Assembly: GCA_041596515.1 (NCBI GenBank)
Contig: JBFHIJ010000027.1
Coordinates: 1-37,024 of the forward strand
Reading direction: 5' to 3'
Source of the DNA: JBFHIJ01 sp041596515
Lineage (GTDB): Bacteria; Bacteroidota; Ignavibacteria; Kapaibacteriales; UBA2268
Length of the DNA stretch: 37,024 nt
Shown: positions 8,556 through 16,734 of the stretch, piece after piece
How positions within the stretch are numbered: position 1 is the stretch's first letter
Layout of the letters: each line of letters opens with the position of its first letter
Position numbers and translations under genes: made by a program
Notes under the pieces: model-generated
Databases searched by the model: none
Seen by the model: only the letters and a program-made list of their open reading frames with translations
Told to the model about the DNA's origin: nothing

Positions 8556-9785
8556 ATGAAGAATATGCTACTTGCACTTGGTGCTTCCCTGCTAATTTCA
8601 ACTTCTGCCTTTGCACAGGTGCATCACAAAGGTAAAATGATTGAATATAAAAATCCTTTCTGGGACGGTATTAAAGAAAGCGTTACTAAATATCAGAATC
8701 CCGAGGACGCTCCTAAAAAATCTTTTAAAGTTGATTTAGAGGCTTGGGACTTACCTAAGTCTGTTGACGAATTTAAATCTTCATGGCACAATGCTCCACT
8801 ATCTCAGGGATGGTCCGGTATGTGTTGGTGCTTCTCTACTACTTCAATGTTAGAGTCTGACATCCAACGCATAACAGGTACAAAAGTCAAAATATCTGAG
8901 CTACATACTATCTACTATGAATATTTGGAAAAAGTAACTGAATTTGTTCGCACTCGCGGTAAGTCTACTCTTGGCGAAGGCTCCCAAGGCAATGCCGTTT
9001 TAAGGGTATGGGATAAATATGGATGCGTACCTGCCGAAGCATTTACCGGACTTAAAGAGGGCGAAATGTATTTTGGTCATAACCTAATGTTTGCCGAAAT
9101 CGAAAAATTCATGCACTCAATGAAAAAAACAAATGCATGGGATCCTGATTTTGCGGTGAAAACTGTAAAGGCAATTTTAGATCATTACATGGGTACTCCT
9201 CCGAAAGAGTTCACATATAAAGGTAAAAAATATACTCCAATTAGCTTCAAAGATGAAGTTGCCAAATTCAAAAAAGATGACTACGTAGATATTATGTCTC
9301 TTATGCAGCAGGGCTTTTGGCAGAATGCTGTGTACCCTGCAGCTGACAACTGGTGGAATGACGATAACTATAAAAATGTACCAATGGATGACTTCATGAC
9401 TGCCATCAAAAGCGCTATTAAAAATGGCTACACTATGATGATAGGTGGTGACGTTTCTTCTACTGGATATTTCTCTTTTGCTGACGTTGCGGTAGTGCCG
9501 AGCTACGACATACCGTCTGAATATATAGATGACAATGCTCGCCAGCTTAGATGGTCAAACGGAACAACTACTGACGACCACGGAATTCACCTCTGCGGTT
9601 ACTCAGAAAAAGATGGTGTTACTTGGTTCTTAATAAAAGACTCAGGAAGTGGCGCAAGAAATGGCAACAACAAAGGCTATTACTTCTATCATGAGGACTA
9701 CGTAAAACTTAAAATGATGAATTTCTTAGTCCATAAAGATGCAGTCAAGGATTTGTTGATTAAATTCGCTAATAATAAAAAATAG
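8556..9785 (+). CDS. Exported papain-like cysteine peptidase (family C1)
   Basis: A 409-residue protein with signal peptide MKNMLLALGASLLISTSAFA, so it acts in the periplasm or outside. The catalytic Cys90 is in SQGWSGMCWCFS, where the Gln of SQG is the oxyanion-hole residue. The catalytic His342 is in DDHGIHLCGY. The third catalytic position, usually Asn in KNSWG, appears here as Asp362 in IKDSGSG. The arrangement resembles bleomycin-hydrolase/aminopeptidase C-like C1 proteins of Bacteroidota. A GTG nine bases upstream could extend the frame by three residues. GGTGA at 8546-8550 is correctly spaced for the ATG at 8556, and the signal peptide fits that start. The gene stands alone between the kinase operon and the 48-codon gene. 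Confidence 0.85.
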   Translation: MKNMLLALGASLLISTSAFAQVHHKGKMIEYKNPFWDGIKESVTKYQNPEDAPKKSFKVDLEAWDLPKSVDEFKSSWHNAPLSQGWSGMCWCFSTTSMLESDIQRITGTKVKISELHTIYYEYLEKVTEFVRTRGKSTLGEGSQGNAVLRVWDKYGCVPAEAFTGLKEGEMYFGHNLMFAEIEKFMHSMKKTNAWDPDFAVKTVKAILDHYMGTPPKEFTYKGKKYTPISFKDEVAKFKKDDYVDIMSLMQQGFWQNAVYPAADNWWNDDNYKNVPMDDFMTAIKSAIKNGYTMMIGGDVSSTGYFSFADVAVVPSYDIPSEYIDDNARQLRWSNGTTTDDHGIHLCGYSEKDGVTWFLIKDSGSGARNGNNKGYYFYHEDYVKLKMMNFLVHKDAVKDLLIKFANNKK

Positions 9786-9869
9786 ATGAAAATCTCCTTT
9801 GATATTTAATAAATAAAATGTATTATGCAAACAGTTGCTTAATAATGCAGATTAAAATTCGGAGGATTT

Positions 9870-10016
9870 ATGGAAGTATTAATACTAGTTCTGATGTTAG
9901 TTCTAATCGCTTTTGTAGCTAGCAAATTCCTCAAAAGCGTAAAACAACAAGCACATGAAGATAAGAAAAAGCATAAAACCGGTTTCAAAACAACTGCCGG
10001 CAAAAAACGAAAATGA
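9870..10016 (+). CDS. 48-residue single-span membrane protein, unknown
   Basis: A short frame with a strong Shine-Dalgarno sequence, GGAGG at 9861-9865, four bases before the ATG. The product begins with a hydrophobic helix at residues 2-17 (EVLILVLMLVLIAFVA). It continues with a strongly basic tail containing KKKHK and ending GKKRK, so by the positive-inside rule the tail should face the cytoplasm. No family is recognised. It lies 84 nt after the C1 peptidase gene and just before the GC-rich palindromic element, which starts within 5 nt of its stop. A longer overlapping frame at 9955-10182 reads through that element and is considered spurious. Confidence 0.6.
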   Translation: MEVLILVLMLVLIAFVASKFLKSVKQQAHEDKKKHKTGFKTTAGKKRK

Positions 10017-10020
10017 TGCT

Positions 10021-10150
10021 CCTACAGCCCCGGGAGTTCTTCCTACAGCCCCGGGGTTAACCCCACGGTCGACACATTATTTTGTCCGACAACTGTTGTG
10101 TGTCGTTTTGAAACCGTGGGGTAGAATACAGCTCCGGGGTTACCCCCGGG
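10021..10150. repeat. GC-rich palindromic element with nested inverted repeats
   Basis: A compact GC-rich block in otherwise AT-rich DNA. CCTACAGCCCCGGG occurs at 10021-10034 and again at 10042-10055, and a variant occurs at 10127-10138. GGGGTTAACCCC (10053-10064) is a perfect palindrome. CCCCACGGT (10061-10069) pairs with ACCGTGGGG (10113-10121), and inside it CGACACA (10070-10076) pairs with TGTGTCG (10099-10105), leaving a 7-nt bulge. CCGGGG (10134-10139) pairs with CCCCGG (10144-10149). The whole could fold as one long hairpin or several. It resembles a REP/BIME-type extragenic repeat or a structured RNA. No family can be named. Confidence 0.7.
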
Positions 10151-10163
10151 ATCAATATACTGC

Positions 10164-10193
10164 AAGAGGCTGTCGGTTTTGAGACAGTCTCTT
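10164..10193 (+). terminator. Hairpin after the GC-rich element, possible terminator
   Basis: AAGAGGCTGTC pairs with GACAGTCTCTT over 11 bp including one G-U pair, with an 8-nt loop. The following CCAATAAGC is not a U run, so it may act as an RNA-stabilising hairpin or a weak terminator for the 48-codon gene. Confidence 0.45.
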
Positions 10194-10591
10194 CCAATAA
10201 GCTATTACTTAATATTTTCTTACAAAGTAAAAGATTATACTCCTATGCGTTAACGTCATTTGCAGCACTAAGATGACATCGAATGACAAATTCAATCTAA
10301 CAAATCGTTATATAGTTGCTTATAACTAATGTAGAGCAAATTCATGAATTTGATTTACACATTTACCGTATTACTACTATGAAGTACAAAACAATTAGTT
10401 AGCTTCTTTTTGTCTCAAACTTTAGGGATTGTATTAGGGATTTGGGTTAAAGCATATTTCTATTATAAAATGCAAGAATTACTCCAAATTTGGGATCCCA
10501 CTAATAGCTAATAACGAGTTGTAATTAGGCAACTTGTATTCATTTTAGAGGCTTGCAAAAAAAATAAATTCTCTATTCTGTATATAAACCT
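10194..10591. other. Intergenic region with a degenerate repeat, no gene seen
   Basis: About 400 bases without a convincing gene. It contains a degenerate repeat shared in inverted orientation with 21572-21674, and the 16-bp perfect palindrome CAAATTCATGAATTTG at 10337-10352. The right end carries the probable ftsY promoter. Confidence 0.6.
10295..10436 (+). repeat. Degenerate intergenic repeat, copy A
   Basis: Shares blocks with the reverse complement of 21572-21674: ATCTAACAAATC, then TACCGTAT followed by ACTACTATG, then ACAATTAGTTAGC, and CAAACT followed by AGGG and TTGTAT. Relative to the other copy it carries roughly 40 extra bases that include the CAAATTCATGAATTTG palindrome. It looks like an old non-coding mobile or extragenic repeat. 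Confidence 0.6.
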
Positions 10592-10599
10592 TATATTTG
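10592..10599 (+). promoter_or_regulatory. Candidate -7 box of ftsY promoter
   Basis: TATATTTG is an exact match to TAnnTTTG, 62 nt upstream of the ftsY start. No TTTG is found at the expected -33 distance. The ftsY ribosome site is GGCGGA at 10652-10657. Confidence 0.4.
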
Positions 10600-10660
10600 C
10601 ATAGGGCAAAGAGTGCCTGATTAAATATATTGCTTTGAACTTATTTTATTTGGCGGACTA

Positions 10661-11773
10661 ATGGGTTTCTTCAAAAAACTTAAAGAAAAAGTTACTAAAA
10701 AGGTTGAGGCTGTTTCTGAAAGCGTCTCGGGAAGTGTTTCCTCAGTTGTTGAGAAAACTACGACAATGGTTAAACAAGCCACTGAGGCTGTCAGATTTAC
10801 AAAAATCAAAGATGGTCTTACTAAAACGCGTAACTCATTTCAGGATAAATTGCAGTCTGTACTTGGTATTGGCAGGAAAATCGATGAAAATCTTCTCGAA
10901 GAAATAGAAGAGATTTTACTATCTGCTGACATCGGGCCTTCTACTACTGATGATATTATAGAATCAGTCAGAAAAAGAGTAAAGAAAGAAGGGTTTGATA
11001 AATCTGAGGATTTGTATAAAATCCTAAAAGAGGAAATAAGAGGGCTTTTAGTAGAGTCTCCTTCTGCTCACAATGATTCACTCTATGAAACTGACCCTGA
11101 GAACAAGCCATATACTATTTTAGTAATTGGTGTAAATGGAGTTGGTAAAACTACTACTATTGGCAAATTGGCATATAACTATAAAAATAACGGGAAAGAA
11201 GTTATTATCGGTGCTGCCGATACTTTCCGTGCAGCAGCTAATGAGCAGTTAGAAATCTGGAGCGAAAGAGCAGGTGTGGAAATCGTTCAGCAAGGGCACG
11301 GCGCTGATCCGGCTGCTGTGGCATTCGATACTCTTAAAGCGGCTCAGGCTCGTAAAAAAGATGTTGTTATTATTGACACTGCCGGTAGACTTCATAACAA
11401 AGGCGGTCTCATGAAAGAGCTTAATAAGATATATAAAGTATTGAAAAAGCTAAAAGCAGACGCTCCTAACGAAGTATATCTTGTGCTTGATGCTACTACA
11501 GGTCAAAATGCAATAGTGCAGGCTAAAGAGTTTATGAATGTCGCTGACATCACCGGCATCGTGCTTACTAAACTTGATGGCACCGCTAAGGGTGGTGTAG
11601 TTATTCCAATTGCCCGCGAAATGCAAATACCTGTTCGCTACATTGGTGTTGGTGAAAAGATTGACGATTTGCAAATCTTCAAACCTGAAGATTTTGTAGA
11701 TGCTCTATTTGGTACTGATAAAGAAATAGACGAAGAGATGAAAGAAATTAAAAATCAGACTGACAGCGAATAG
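10661..11773 (+). CDS. ftsY: Signal recognition particle receptor FtsY
   Basis: SRP-family GTPase that docks ribosome-nascent chain-SRP complexes at the membrane for co-translational insertion. The 370-residue protein starts with a basic amphipathic helix (MGFFKKLKEKVTKK) that can bind lipid, without the long acidic A domain of E. coli FtsY. The N domain follows at about 50-140. The G domain has the P-loop GVNGVGKTTT at 157-166, DTFRAAANEQL, the G3 motif DTAGRLHNKGGL and the G4 motif TKLDGTAKGG, with a C-terminal GVGEKIDDL. The start has a good ribosome binding site. A terminator follows, so the gene is probably monocistronic. Confidence 0.97.
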   Translation: MGFFKKLKEKVTKKVEAVSESVSGSVSSVVEKTTTMVKQATEAVRFTKIKDGLTKTRNSFQDKLQSVLGIGRKIDENLLEEIEEILLSADIGPSTTDDIIESVRKRVKKEGFDKSEDLYKILKEEIRGLLVESPSAHNDSLYETDPENKPYTILVIGVNGVGKTTTIGKLAYNYKNNGKEVIIGAADTFRAAANEQLEIWSERAGVEIVQQGHGADPAAVAFDTLKAAQARKKDVVIIDTAGRLHNKGGLMKELNKIYKVLKKLKADAPNEVYLVLDATTGQNAIVQAKEFMNVADITGIVLTKLDGTAKGGVVIPIAREMQIPVRYIGVGEKIDDLQIFKPEDFVDALFGTDKEIDEEMKEIKNQTDSE

Positions 11774-11800
11774 TTTGACAGTTTAAATTAAAATCTAAAG

Positions 11801-11833
11801 AGGGTAATGCTTAAATGCACTACCCTTTTTTTA
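11801..11833 (+). terminator. Rho-independent terminator of ftsY
   Basis: AGGGTA (11801-11806) pairs with TACCCT (11821-11826), with an inner TGC/GCA extension past one mismatch, followed by a run of T. Confidence 0.85.
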
Positions 11834-11909
11834 TTTGAATAATCTCTTTATAGAACTAAAGAATAAGCTTAAAAACATCATGGATTTACTTCAAATGTTC
11901 AAGTTTTTA

Positions 11910-11917
11910 TATTTTTG
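11910..11917 (+). promoter_or_regulatory. Candidate -7 box of the Nramp transporter gene
   Basis: TATTTTTG fits TAnnTTTG, 66 nt upstream of the transporter start. There is no clear -33 element and no recognisable metal-regulator operator. Confidence 0.3.
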
Positions 11918-11982
11918 TCTGAAATATACCAGCTAATCATCCGACGCTCTAAAATGCTACTTACTTAATATTTGGAAAAACT

Positions 11983-13242
11983 ATGTTTAATATGTTTAAA
12001 AATATCGACAAAAAAGGTTATAAACCTAAGCACGGTGCCTTAGATATTTTCAAGTTTATTGGTCCCGGATTATTAGTAACTGTTGGGTTTATTGATCCGG
12101 GAAACTGGGCATCCAATCTGGCTGCAGGTGCAGACTATGGCTATAGTTTACTGTGGATGGTTACTTTATCTACTGTAATGCTTATCATTTTGCAGCATAA
12201 CGTAGCCCACTTAGGGATTGCTACAGGACTTTGCTTGTCAGAGGCAACCACGAAATATCTTAAACCGCGAAATTCTAAGCTACTCCTTTCTTCAGCTATG
12301 CTTGCCTCCATTTCTACTTCATTGGCAGAAATTCTTGGTGGTGCAATAGCTCTTAATATGCTATGGGATATCCCAATTAGAGCAGGTGCTATCTTAGTGA
12401 CAATTTTTGTTTACATTATGCTTTTTACTAATTCCTATAAAATGATAGAAAAGTGGATAATAGCTTTTGTATCTGTTATTGGGCTTTCTTTCCTTTATGA
12501 GCTTTCACTTGTAAACATTGATTGGAATGCAGCTATAGTTGGATGGGTAAAACCCTCTTTTCCTGATGGCTCCATGCTTGTCATCATGAGTGTGCTCGGA
12601 GCAGTGGTAATGCCACATAACCTATTCCTGCACTCTGAGGTAATCCAAAGTCGTCAGTGGAATCTGGAAGACGATAAGGTCATAAATAAACAGCTCAAGT
12701 ACGAATTTATGGATACCATGTTCTCCATGATTATAGGTTGGGCAATTAACAGTGCTATGATACTATTAGCAGCTTCAACATTTTTTGCAAGTAAAACTCC
12801 TGTTACTGAGTTGCAGCAGGCTAACCAACTCCTTGCACCACTACTTGGCGATCATGCTTCGGTGGTGTTTGCAGTGGCTTTGCTATTTGCCGGTATCGCT
12901 TCTACAATAACTTCAGGTATGGCTGCAGGATCTATCTTTTCAGGAATTTATAACGAGCCTTATGACATTAAAGATAACCACTCCAGATTAGGAGTTTCCA
13001 TTTCACTATTGATTGGTTTGGGGCTAATATTTATAATCTCAAACCCATTTTACGGGCTAATCATATCCCAAATGTTTTTAAGCATCCAGTTGCCATTTAC
13101 CATCTTCCTACAGGTACACCTAACCTCATCAGAAGAAGTAATGGGCAAATACAAAAACTCAAAATTCACTAAAATAATGCTTTATGTAATCGGTATAATA
13201 GTTACAATATTGAATATAGCATTGTTTGTAAGTATGTTTTAA
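11983..13242 (+). CDS. mntH: Nramp-family divalent metal transporter (MntH type)
   Basis: Proton-coupled importer of Mn2+/Fe2+ in the inner membrane. The 419-residue length and about 11 hydrophobic segments fit the family. TM1 contains the metal-binding DPGN motif with Asp38 and Asn41 (GFIDPGNWASNLAAGADYG). TM6 contains VMPHNLFLHSE with Met210, the sulfur ligand of the metal site. A short cytoplasmic N-terminus precedes TM1. An alternative ATG lies at residue 4. GGAAA upstream may serve as a weak ribosome site. It lies between the ftsY terminator and its own terminator, so it is a single-gene unit. The substrate is inferred from the family and not proven. Confidence 0.92.
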   Translation: MFNMFKNIDKKGYKPKHGALDIFKFIGPGLLVTVGFIDPGNWASNLAAGADYGYSLLWMVTLSTVMLIILQHNVAHLGIATGLCLSEATTKYLKPRNSKLLLSSAMLASISTSLAEILGGAIALNMLWDIPIRAGAILVTIFVYIMLFTNSYKMIEKWIIAFVSVIGLSFLYELSLVNIDWNAAIVGWVKPSFPDGSMLVIMSVLGAVVMPHNLFLHSEVIQSRQWNLEDDKVINKQLKYEFMDTMFSMIIGWAINSAMILLAASTFFASKTPVTELQQANQLLAPLLGDHASVVFAVALLFAGIASTITSGMAAGSIFSGIYNEPYDIKDNHSRLGVSISLLIGLGLIFIISNPFYGLIISQMFLSIQLPFTIFLQVHLTSSEEVMGKYKNSKFTKIMLYVIGIIVTILNIALFVSMF

Positions 13243-13249
13243 ACGTGCA

Positions 13250-13286
13250 AAAGCTGCCTAAGCATTCAACTTAAGCAGCTTTTTTA
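13250..13286. terminator. Bidirectional terminator between transporter and amidotransferase genes
   Basis: AAGCTGCCTAAG (13251-13262) pairs with CTTAAGCAGCTT (13270-13281) with one mismatch. It is flanked by A-rich sequence on the left and T-rich sequence on the right. It sits between two convergent genes and can serve both. Confidence 0.85.
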
Positions 13287-13302
13287 CTAATATTGCAATT
13301 AT

Positions 13303-13878
13303 CTAAAATATTTCACAAATTTTCAGGAAATTATTTATCATTATCATACCGTCTTCACCTGACACTTCAGGGTGTGCCTGGAATCCGTAGATAGGCTTAT
13401 CTTTATGGCGTATAATTTCATTGGGCGTTACATCCGAAGATGCAATACTAATAAAATTAGCTGGGAGTTCTGACACATGAAAAGAATGTCTTTTAGTTAG
13501 AAGCACCTCAGATTTATTCAATCCCTCAAATATAGGATCATCCGGTTTATCTATCCTTACTATTTCTTTCTTATTTTGATTGGCCGATAGTTTCTTTATT
13601 CTTCCTCTATAAGCCGCTGCAATTATTTCATGCCCCAGACAAAAGCCAAGAGTCGGCACATCGAAACAGTTAAGAGCAACATAATTAGAAGTCAGGTTAA
13701 GAGGTTCAAATGGATTACCCTTGCCGCCGGACAAAATCAAGCCTTTAATATCAGTTTTTGCAGACAAAGTAATAGGTTGATTATGATCAAAAAAGATATA
13801 ATCAAAATCTTGTTCCGAAAGGAACTGCCTCTTAAATTTCTTAATAAAAGAACTCTGATTGTCAATAATGAGCAGCAT
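13303..13878 (-). CDS. Stand-alone class I glutamine amidotransferase
   Basis: A 191-residue triad-type amidotransferase that would release ammonia from glutamine. The nucleophile Cys80 is in LGFCLGHE, close to the family LGxCxGHQ, and the catalytic pair His169 and Glu171 is in GFQAHPEVSG. SGGKGNPFEP matches the early SGGP-type loop. The size and motifs resemble the separate glutaminase subunit of archaeal GMP synthase or TrpG/PabA-like proteins, but no synthetase partner is adjacent, so the acceptor is unknown. The final Q of the GHQ motif is Glu here. AAAGGA upstream supports the start at 13878. Confidence 0.85.
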   Translation of the reverse strand: MLLIIDNQSSFIKKFKRQFLSEQDFDYIFFDHNQPITLSAKTDIKGLILSGGKGNPFEPLNLTSNYVALNCFDVPTLGFCLGHEIIAAAYRGRIKKLSANQNKKEIVRIDKPDDPIFEGLNKSEVLLTKRHSFHVSELPANFISIASSDVTPNEIIRHKDKPIYGFQAHPEVSGEDGMIMINNFLKICEIF

Positions 13879-14013
13879 TATTTTGTCCTTTAACTTGTTG
13901 AATAAAAGTATGCTTATACATACTCTGCTTCAATCATATTGAAGCAAAATAATATACTCATTTTCCTGAATATACTCTACAAAATTGTTTGTAGATGAGA
14001 GAGAATTTTACGT

Positions 14014-14316
14014 CTACTTCTCATAGCATTCAATAATAACAGGCAGAAATGTAGAAACAGATTTTAAGCCAATTACTGAGATAGCAAGCATAGCAACACT
14101 TACAACTTCCTCCCTGCTTGCTCCTAAGTTTTTTGCCATAGGCACGTGCATTCTGACAGCATTCAGGTCATCCGATACGATTTTCATTGCTATATAAATA
14201 AGCTGCTTAGTTTTTGCATCCAGTCCTTCCAATTCAATCAGTGAACCTATAAATCCCTGATATGCTTTTTGAACTTCCGGTGCTTCTTTAATAAAATTTT
14301 CAAGAGTATTAGACAT
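14014..14316 (-). CDS. Carboxymuconolactone decarboxylase/AhpD-fold protein lacking the redox cysteines
   Basis: A 100-residue all-helical protein of the CMD family. The pattern LIYIAMKIVSDDLNAVRMHV, followed by AKNLGASREEVVSVAMLA, fits the AhpD-like core. The usual CxxC before the conserved His is replaced by Asp50 and Ala53, while His57 is kept. It therefore cannot act as a thiol peroxidase reductant like AhpD and may be a decarboxylase-like or binding protein. It lies 135 nt upstream of the amidotransferase gene on the same strand. A promoter is expected in 14317-14498, divergent from the M1 peptidase gene. Confidence 0.8.
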   Translation of the reverse strand: MSNTLENFIKEAPEVQKAYQGFIGSLIELEGLDAKTKQLIYIAMKIVSDDLNAVRMHVPMAKNLGASREEVVSVAMLAISVIGLKSVSTFLPVIIECYEK

Positions 14317-14498
14317 TTTGATTATTCCTTGTTTCTAATAAATATATTTTCACAATATACGTAATATTTATAATTGTGTTCTATTTTTCCAATATTTTTT
14401 GTTATACCTCGCCGAAGTTAAAATCTAAGATAAGAATTGTAAGAGTTATCTTTTATCACTTAATTAGAAAAAGCTATACACTTAACATAGGTCATATC

Positions 14499-16586
14499 AT
14501 GAAGCTAAATCTATTACTATTTTCTTTGTTTATACTTCCCTTTGCGTTTCTTGCTGCTTGTGCAGCCCATAGCGGCAATATGAGTCATGAAATTAATATT
14601 GAGCTTTTCCCCGCTTCTAATAAACTAGTAGCTAGTGATAAAATAACTACAACCGGCAATCAGAAAGCACTTAAACTGACATTTTTAAATGAACTAGAGA
14701 TAGAGAAAATCACTAATGCAGATGGCAAAAATGTAGAGTTTAAAATTGATAAATCTGATAGTTACTCAGAGCTTATTATAACTCCGGCTACAAATAAAGA
14801 TTTTACGATTTATTATTCCGGAATAGTAAATCATAAACCGGGTGAACGCTCACTTAAAGAGACTCATGCTCATTCCCGTGGTATGATCTCTGGCAAAGAT
14901 GGTGAAGGTATTTACTTACCGGCAGGTGCATTTTATCCGTATAATAATGATTTATGCAATTATTCGGTAAATGTTGTTTATCCGACAAACTTGGAAGTAA
15001 TTACTTCAGGTAAAGTTATTTCAGAAACTACTAACGGCAACAAAAAAACTAAAATATTTAAATCTGAACTTCCTACTGATAATATCACTTTGGTAGGTGG
15101 CAAATATGTGAAAGTAGAAATGGAGCATAAAGGCGTAATATTTAGCATGTATACTTTTGAAGAAAGCCAAAACAGCGAAGCTTATCTGCAAGCTATGACT
15201 GAATATTATGATCTATATACTAATCTATTTGGTGACTACCCTTACAGCAGTTTCGATATCGTTGAAAATTTCTTTGCTACCGGTTTCGGTATGCCAAACT
15301 ACACACTAATAACCGGAATGCTGATGAAAATGCCTTGGGTATTCCTTGCTCCGGGCTCACTTGCTCATGAATTTGTACATAACTGGTGGGGCAACAGCGT
15401 TTACATAGCTGAAGGTGACGGTAACTGGTGCGAAGCATTGACAACATTTTGTTCAAATTACTATTACAATGTTAAAACAGGCAATGAACAAAAAGCCTTA
15501 GAATGGCGCAAAAAAGCTTTAATTGATTTAGAAACTCTTCCCGAAGATAAGAATTATCCGCTAAAAGACTTTGTTACTCAAAGGCACACTGATGATGCAG
15601 CTATTGGCTATTCAAAAGGTGCTTTCGTATTTTATGAACTGTTTAAGTTGTTTGGCGAGAATGATTTCTTTGATGCTATAAAGCAATTTGCAAAAGAATA
15701 TAAAGGTAAAAGAGCTAGATGGGCTGACATAAAAAATGTATTTTCAAAAGAAGCTGATAAATCAAATCTCAATGCAGATATAGAGCAGGTCTTTTCTCAG
15801 TGGCTAAATCTTAAGGAAAGACCTACTCTTAAACTTAATGTAACAAATGTAACCGGTGGCAAACTTGATTTTGTAATTAGCCAGGATTTGGAATTTATTA
15901 TGAATGTGCCGCTTTTGATCAACACAGATAAAGGTGAAATCAGAAAGGAAGTTCTAATCAAAGACAAAGAAAACAAATATAGCTTAGGCGTAGAAGGGAA
16001 TATAAAACAAGTCAGCCTTGATCCTGACTATCAGGTTTTAAGACATCTAAATAGTTTTGAAATACCTTATACATTTGCAAGCACCCTTAATAACAATCCT
16101 TTAGTAATTCTACCTAAAGAAGATTCGAAGACTTATCAAGTATCTGCGGAGTTTGTAGATATGCTCAATCAAAGTGGGTATAAATGCGATCATACAACTG
16201 CAGATAAAGTGACAAAAAAGGATTGGTCAAATAGACCAATATTAGTGCTTGGAAGCCAAAAAGACAATAGCTTTTATGCTGAGTTTAATGGTAAATATCC
16301 GACTGAGTTTAACATAGAAAATGATGTACTAAAGGCAGATAATAAGGAAATCCCACTAGAAGGCAATTTGCTGCTAATTAATATGACTCATCCCGGTAAT
16401 AAAGATTTGCCGGTAACTATTGTTGCGTATGAGGACATGGAATCATCTGATCAGCTCAAACGACTTTTTCACTATATGAGCTATTCTATGCTTATGATAA
16501 GCCAAACAAAGCATGGAAGACCATTATATTCACAAGAGATATTTCCGGCTGCTCCGGCAAATAATGATTTGAACTTTGAAAAGTAA
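14499..16586 (+). CDS. M1-family metallo-aminopeptidase, lipoprotein
   Basis: A 695-residue zinc peptidase removing N-terminal residues from peptides, probably anchored in the envelope. The N-terminus MKLNLLLFSLFILPFAFLAAC has a lipobox LAAC with Cys21. The open frame extends 41 codons further upstream, but that stretch has no signal-like or domain sequence, so the ATG at 14499 is preferred. The zinc site is HEFVHNWWGN with His290, Glu291 and His294, plus Glu312 in NWCEAL. The spacing is one residue shorter than in PepN. Tyr371 in GYSKGAF matches the transition-state tyrosine. GFGMPNYTLITG corresponds to the substrate-binding GxMxN loop with Pro-Asn. The last 68 codons are repeated almost identically at 18532-18735. 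Confidence 0.92.
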   Translation: MKLNLLLFSLFILPFAFLAACAAHSGNMSHEINIELFPASNKLVASDKITTTGNQKALKLTFLNELEIEKITNADGKNVEFKIDKSDSYSELIITPATNKDFTIYYSGIVNHKPGERSLKETHAHSRGMISGKDGEGIYLPAGAFYPYNNDLCNYSVNVVYPTNLEVITSGKVISETTNGNKKTKIFKSELPTDNITLVGGKYVKVEMEHKGVIFSMYTFEESQNSEAYLQAMTEYYDLYTNLFGDYPYSSFDIVENFFATGFGMPNYTLITGMLMKMPWVFLAPGSLAHEFVHNWWGNSVYIAEGDGNWCEALTTFCSNYYYNVKTGNEQKALEWRKKALIDLETLPEDKNYPLKDFVTQRHTDDAAIGYSKGAFVFYELFKLFGENDFFDAIKQFAKEYKGKRARWADIKNVFSKEADKSNLNADIEQVFSQWLNLKERPTLKLNVTNVTGGKLDFVISQDLEFIMNVPLLINTDKGEIRKEVLIKDKENKYSLGVEGNIKQVSLDPDYQVLRHLNSFEIPYTFASTLNNNPLVILPKEDSKTYQVSAEFVDMLNQSGYKCDHTTADKVTKKDWSNRPILVLGSQKDNSFYAEFNGKYPTEFNIENDVLKADNKEIPLEGNLLLINMTHPGNKDLPVTIVAYEDMESSDQLKRLFHYMSYSMLMISQTKHGRPLYSQEIFPAAPANNDLNFEK
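16383..16586 (+). repeat. Direct repeat, copy 1: 3' end of the M1 peptidase gene
   Basis: This 204-bp segment within the peptidase gene matches 18532-18735 with five mismatches by my base-by-base reading. The two copies bracket the nitroreductase and methyltransferase genes. Confidence 0.95.
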
Positions 16587-16621
16587 ATAACGAATATCAT
16601 TAAGACCTAACGTAATAGTTT

Positions 16622-16658
16622 AAGCTTCTCGAGATATTTTTCGGGGAGCTTTATTTAT
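16622..16658 (+). terminator. Rho-independent terminator of the M1 peptidase gene
   Basis: AAGCTTCTCGA (16622-16632) pairs with TCGGGGAGCTT (16641-16651) over 11 bp including two G-U pairs, followed by TTATTTATT. Confidence 0.8.
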
Positions 16659-16734
16659 TGCTTTTTTAAAATTATTCTTTTGTAATATATCAAAGTATTA
16701 TATATTGGATTTTTGATATTGTACAAACAACAAG

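Noticed and set aside
10021..10150. CRISPR-like array
   Set aside because: Only two full direct repeats occur, with a 7-base gap instead of unique spacers, and palindromes dominate. No cas genes are nearby.
9955..10182. 75-codon plus-strand frame
   Set aside because: It begins inside the better-supported 48-codon gene and reads through the GC-rich palindromic element. Its Pro/Arg-rich product is explained by that repeat.
14376..14498. 41-codon N-terminal extension of the M1 peptidase
   Set aside because: The extension has no signal or domain features, while a clean lipoprotein signal begins at the internal ATG at 14499.
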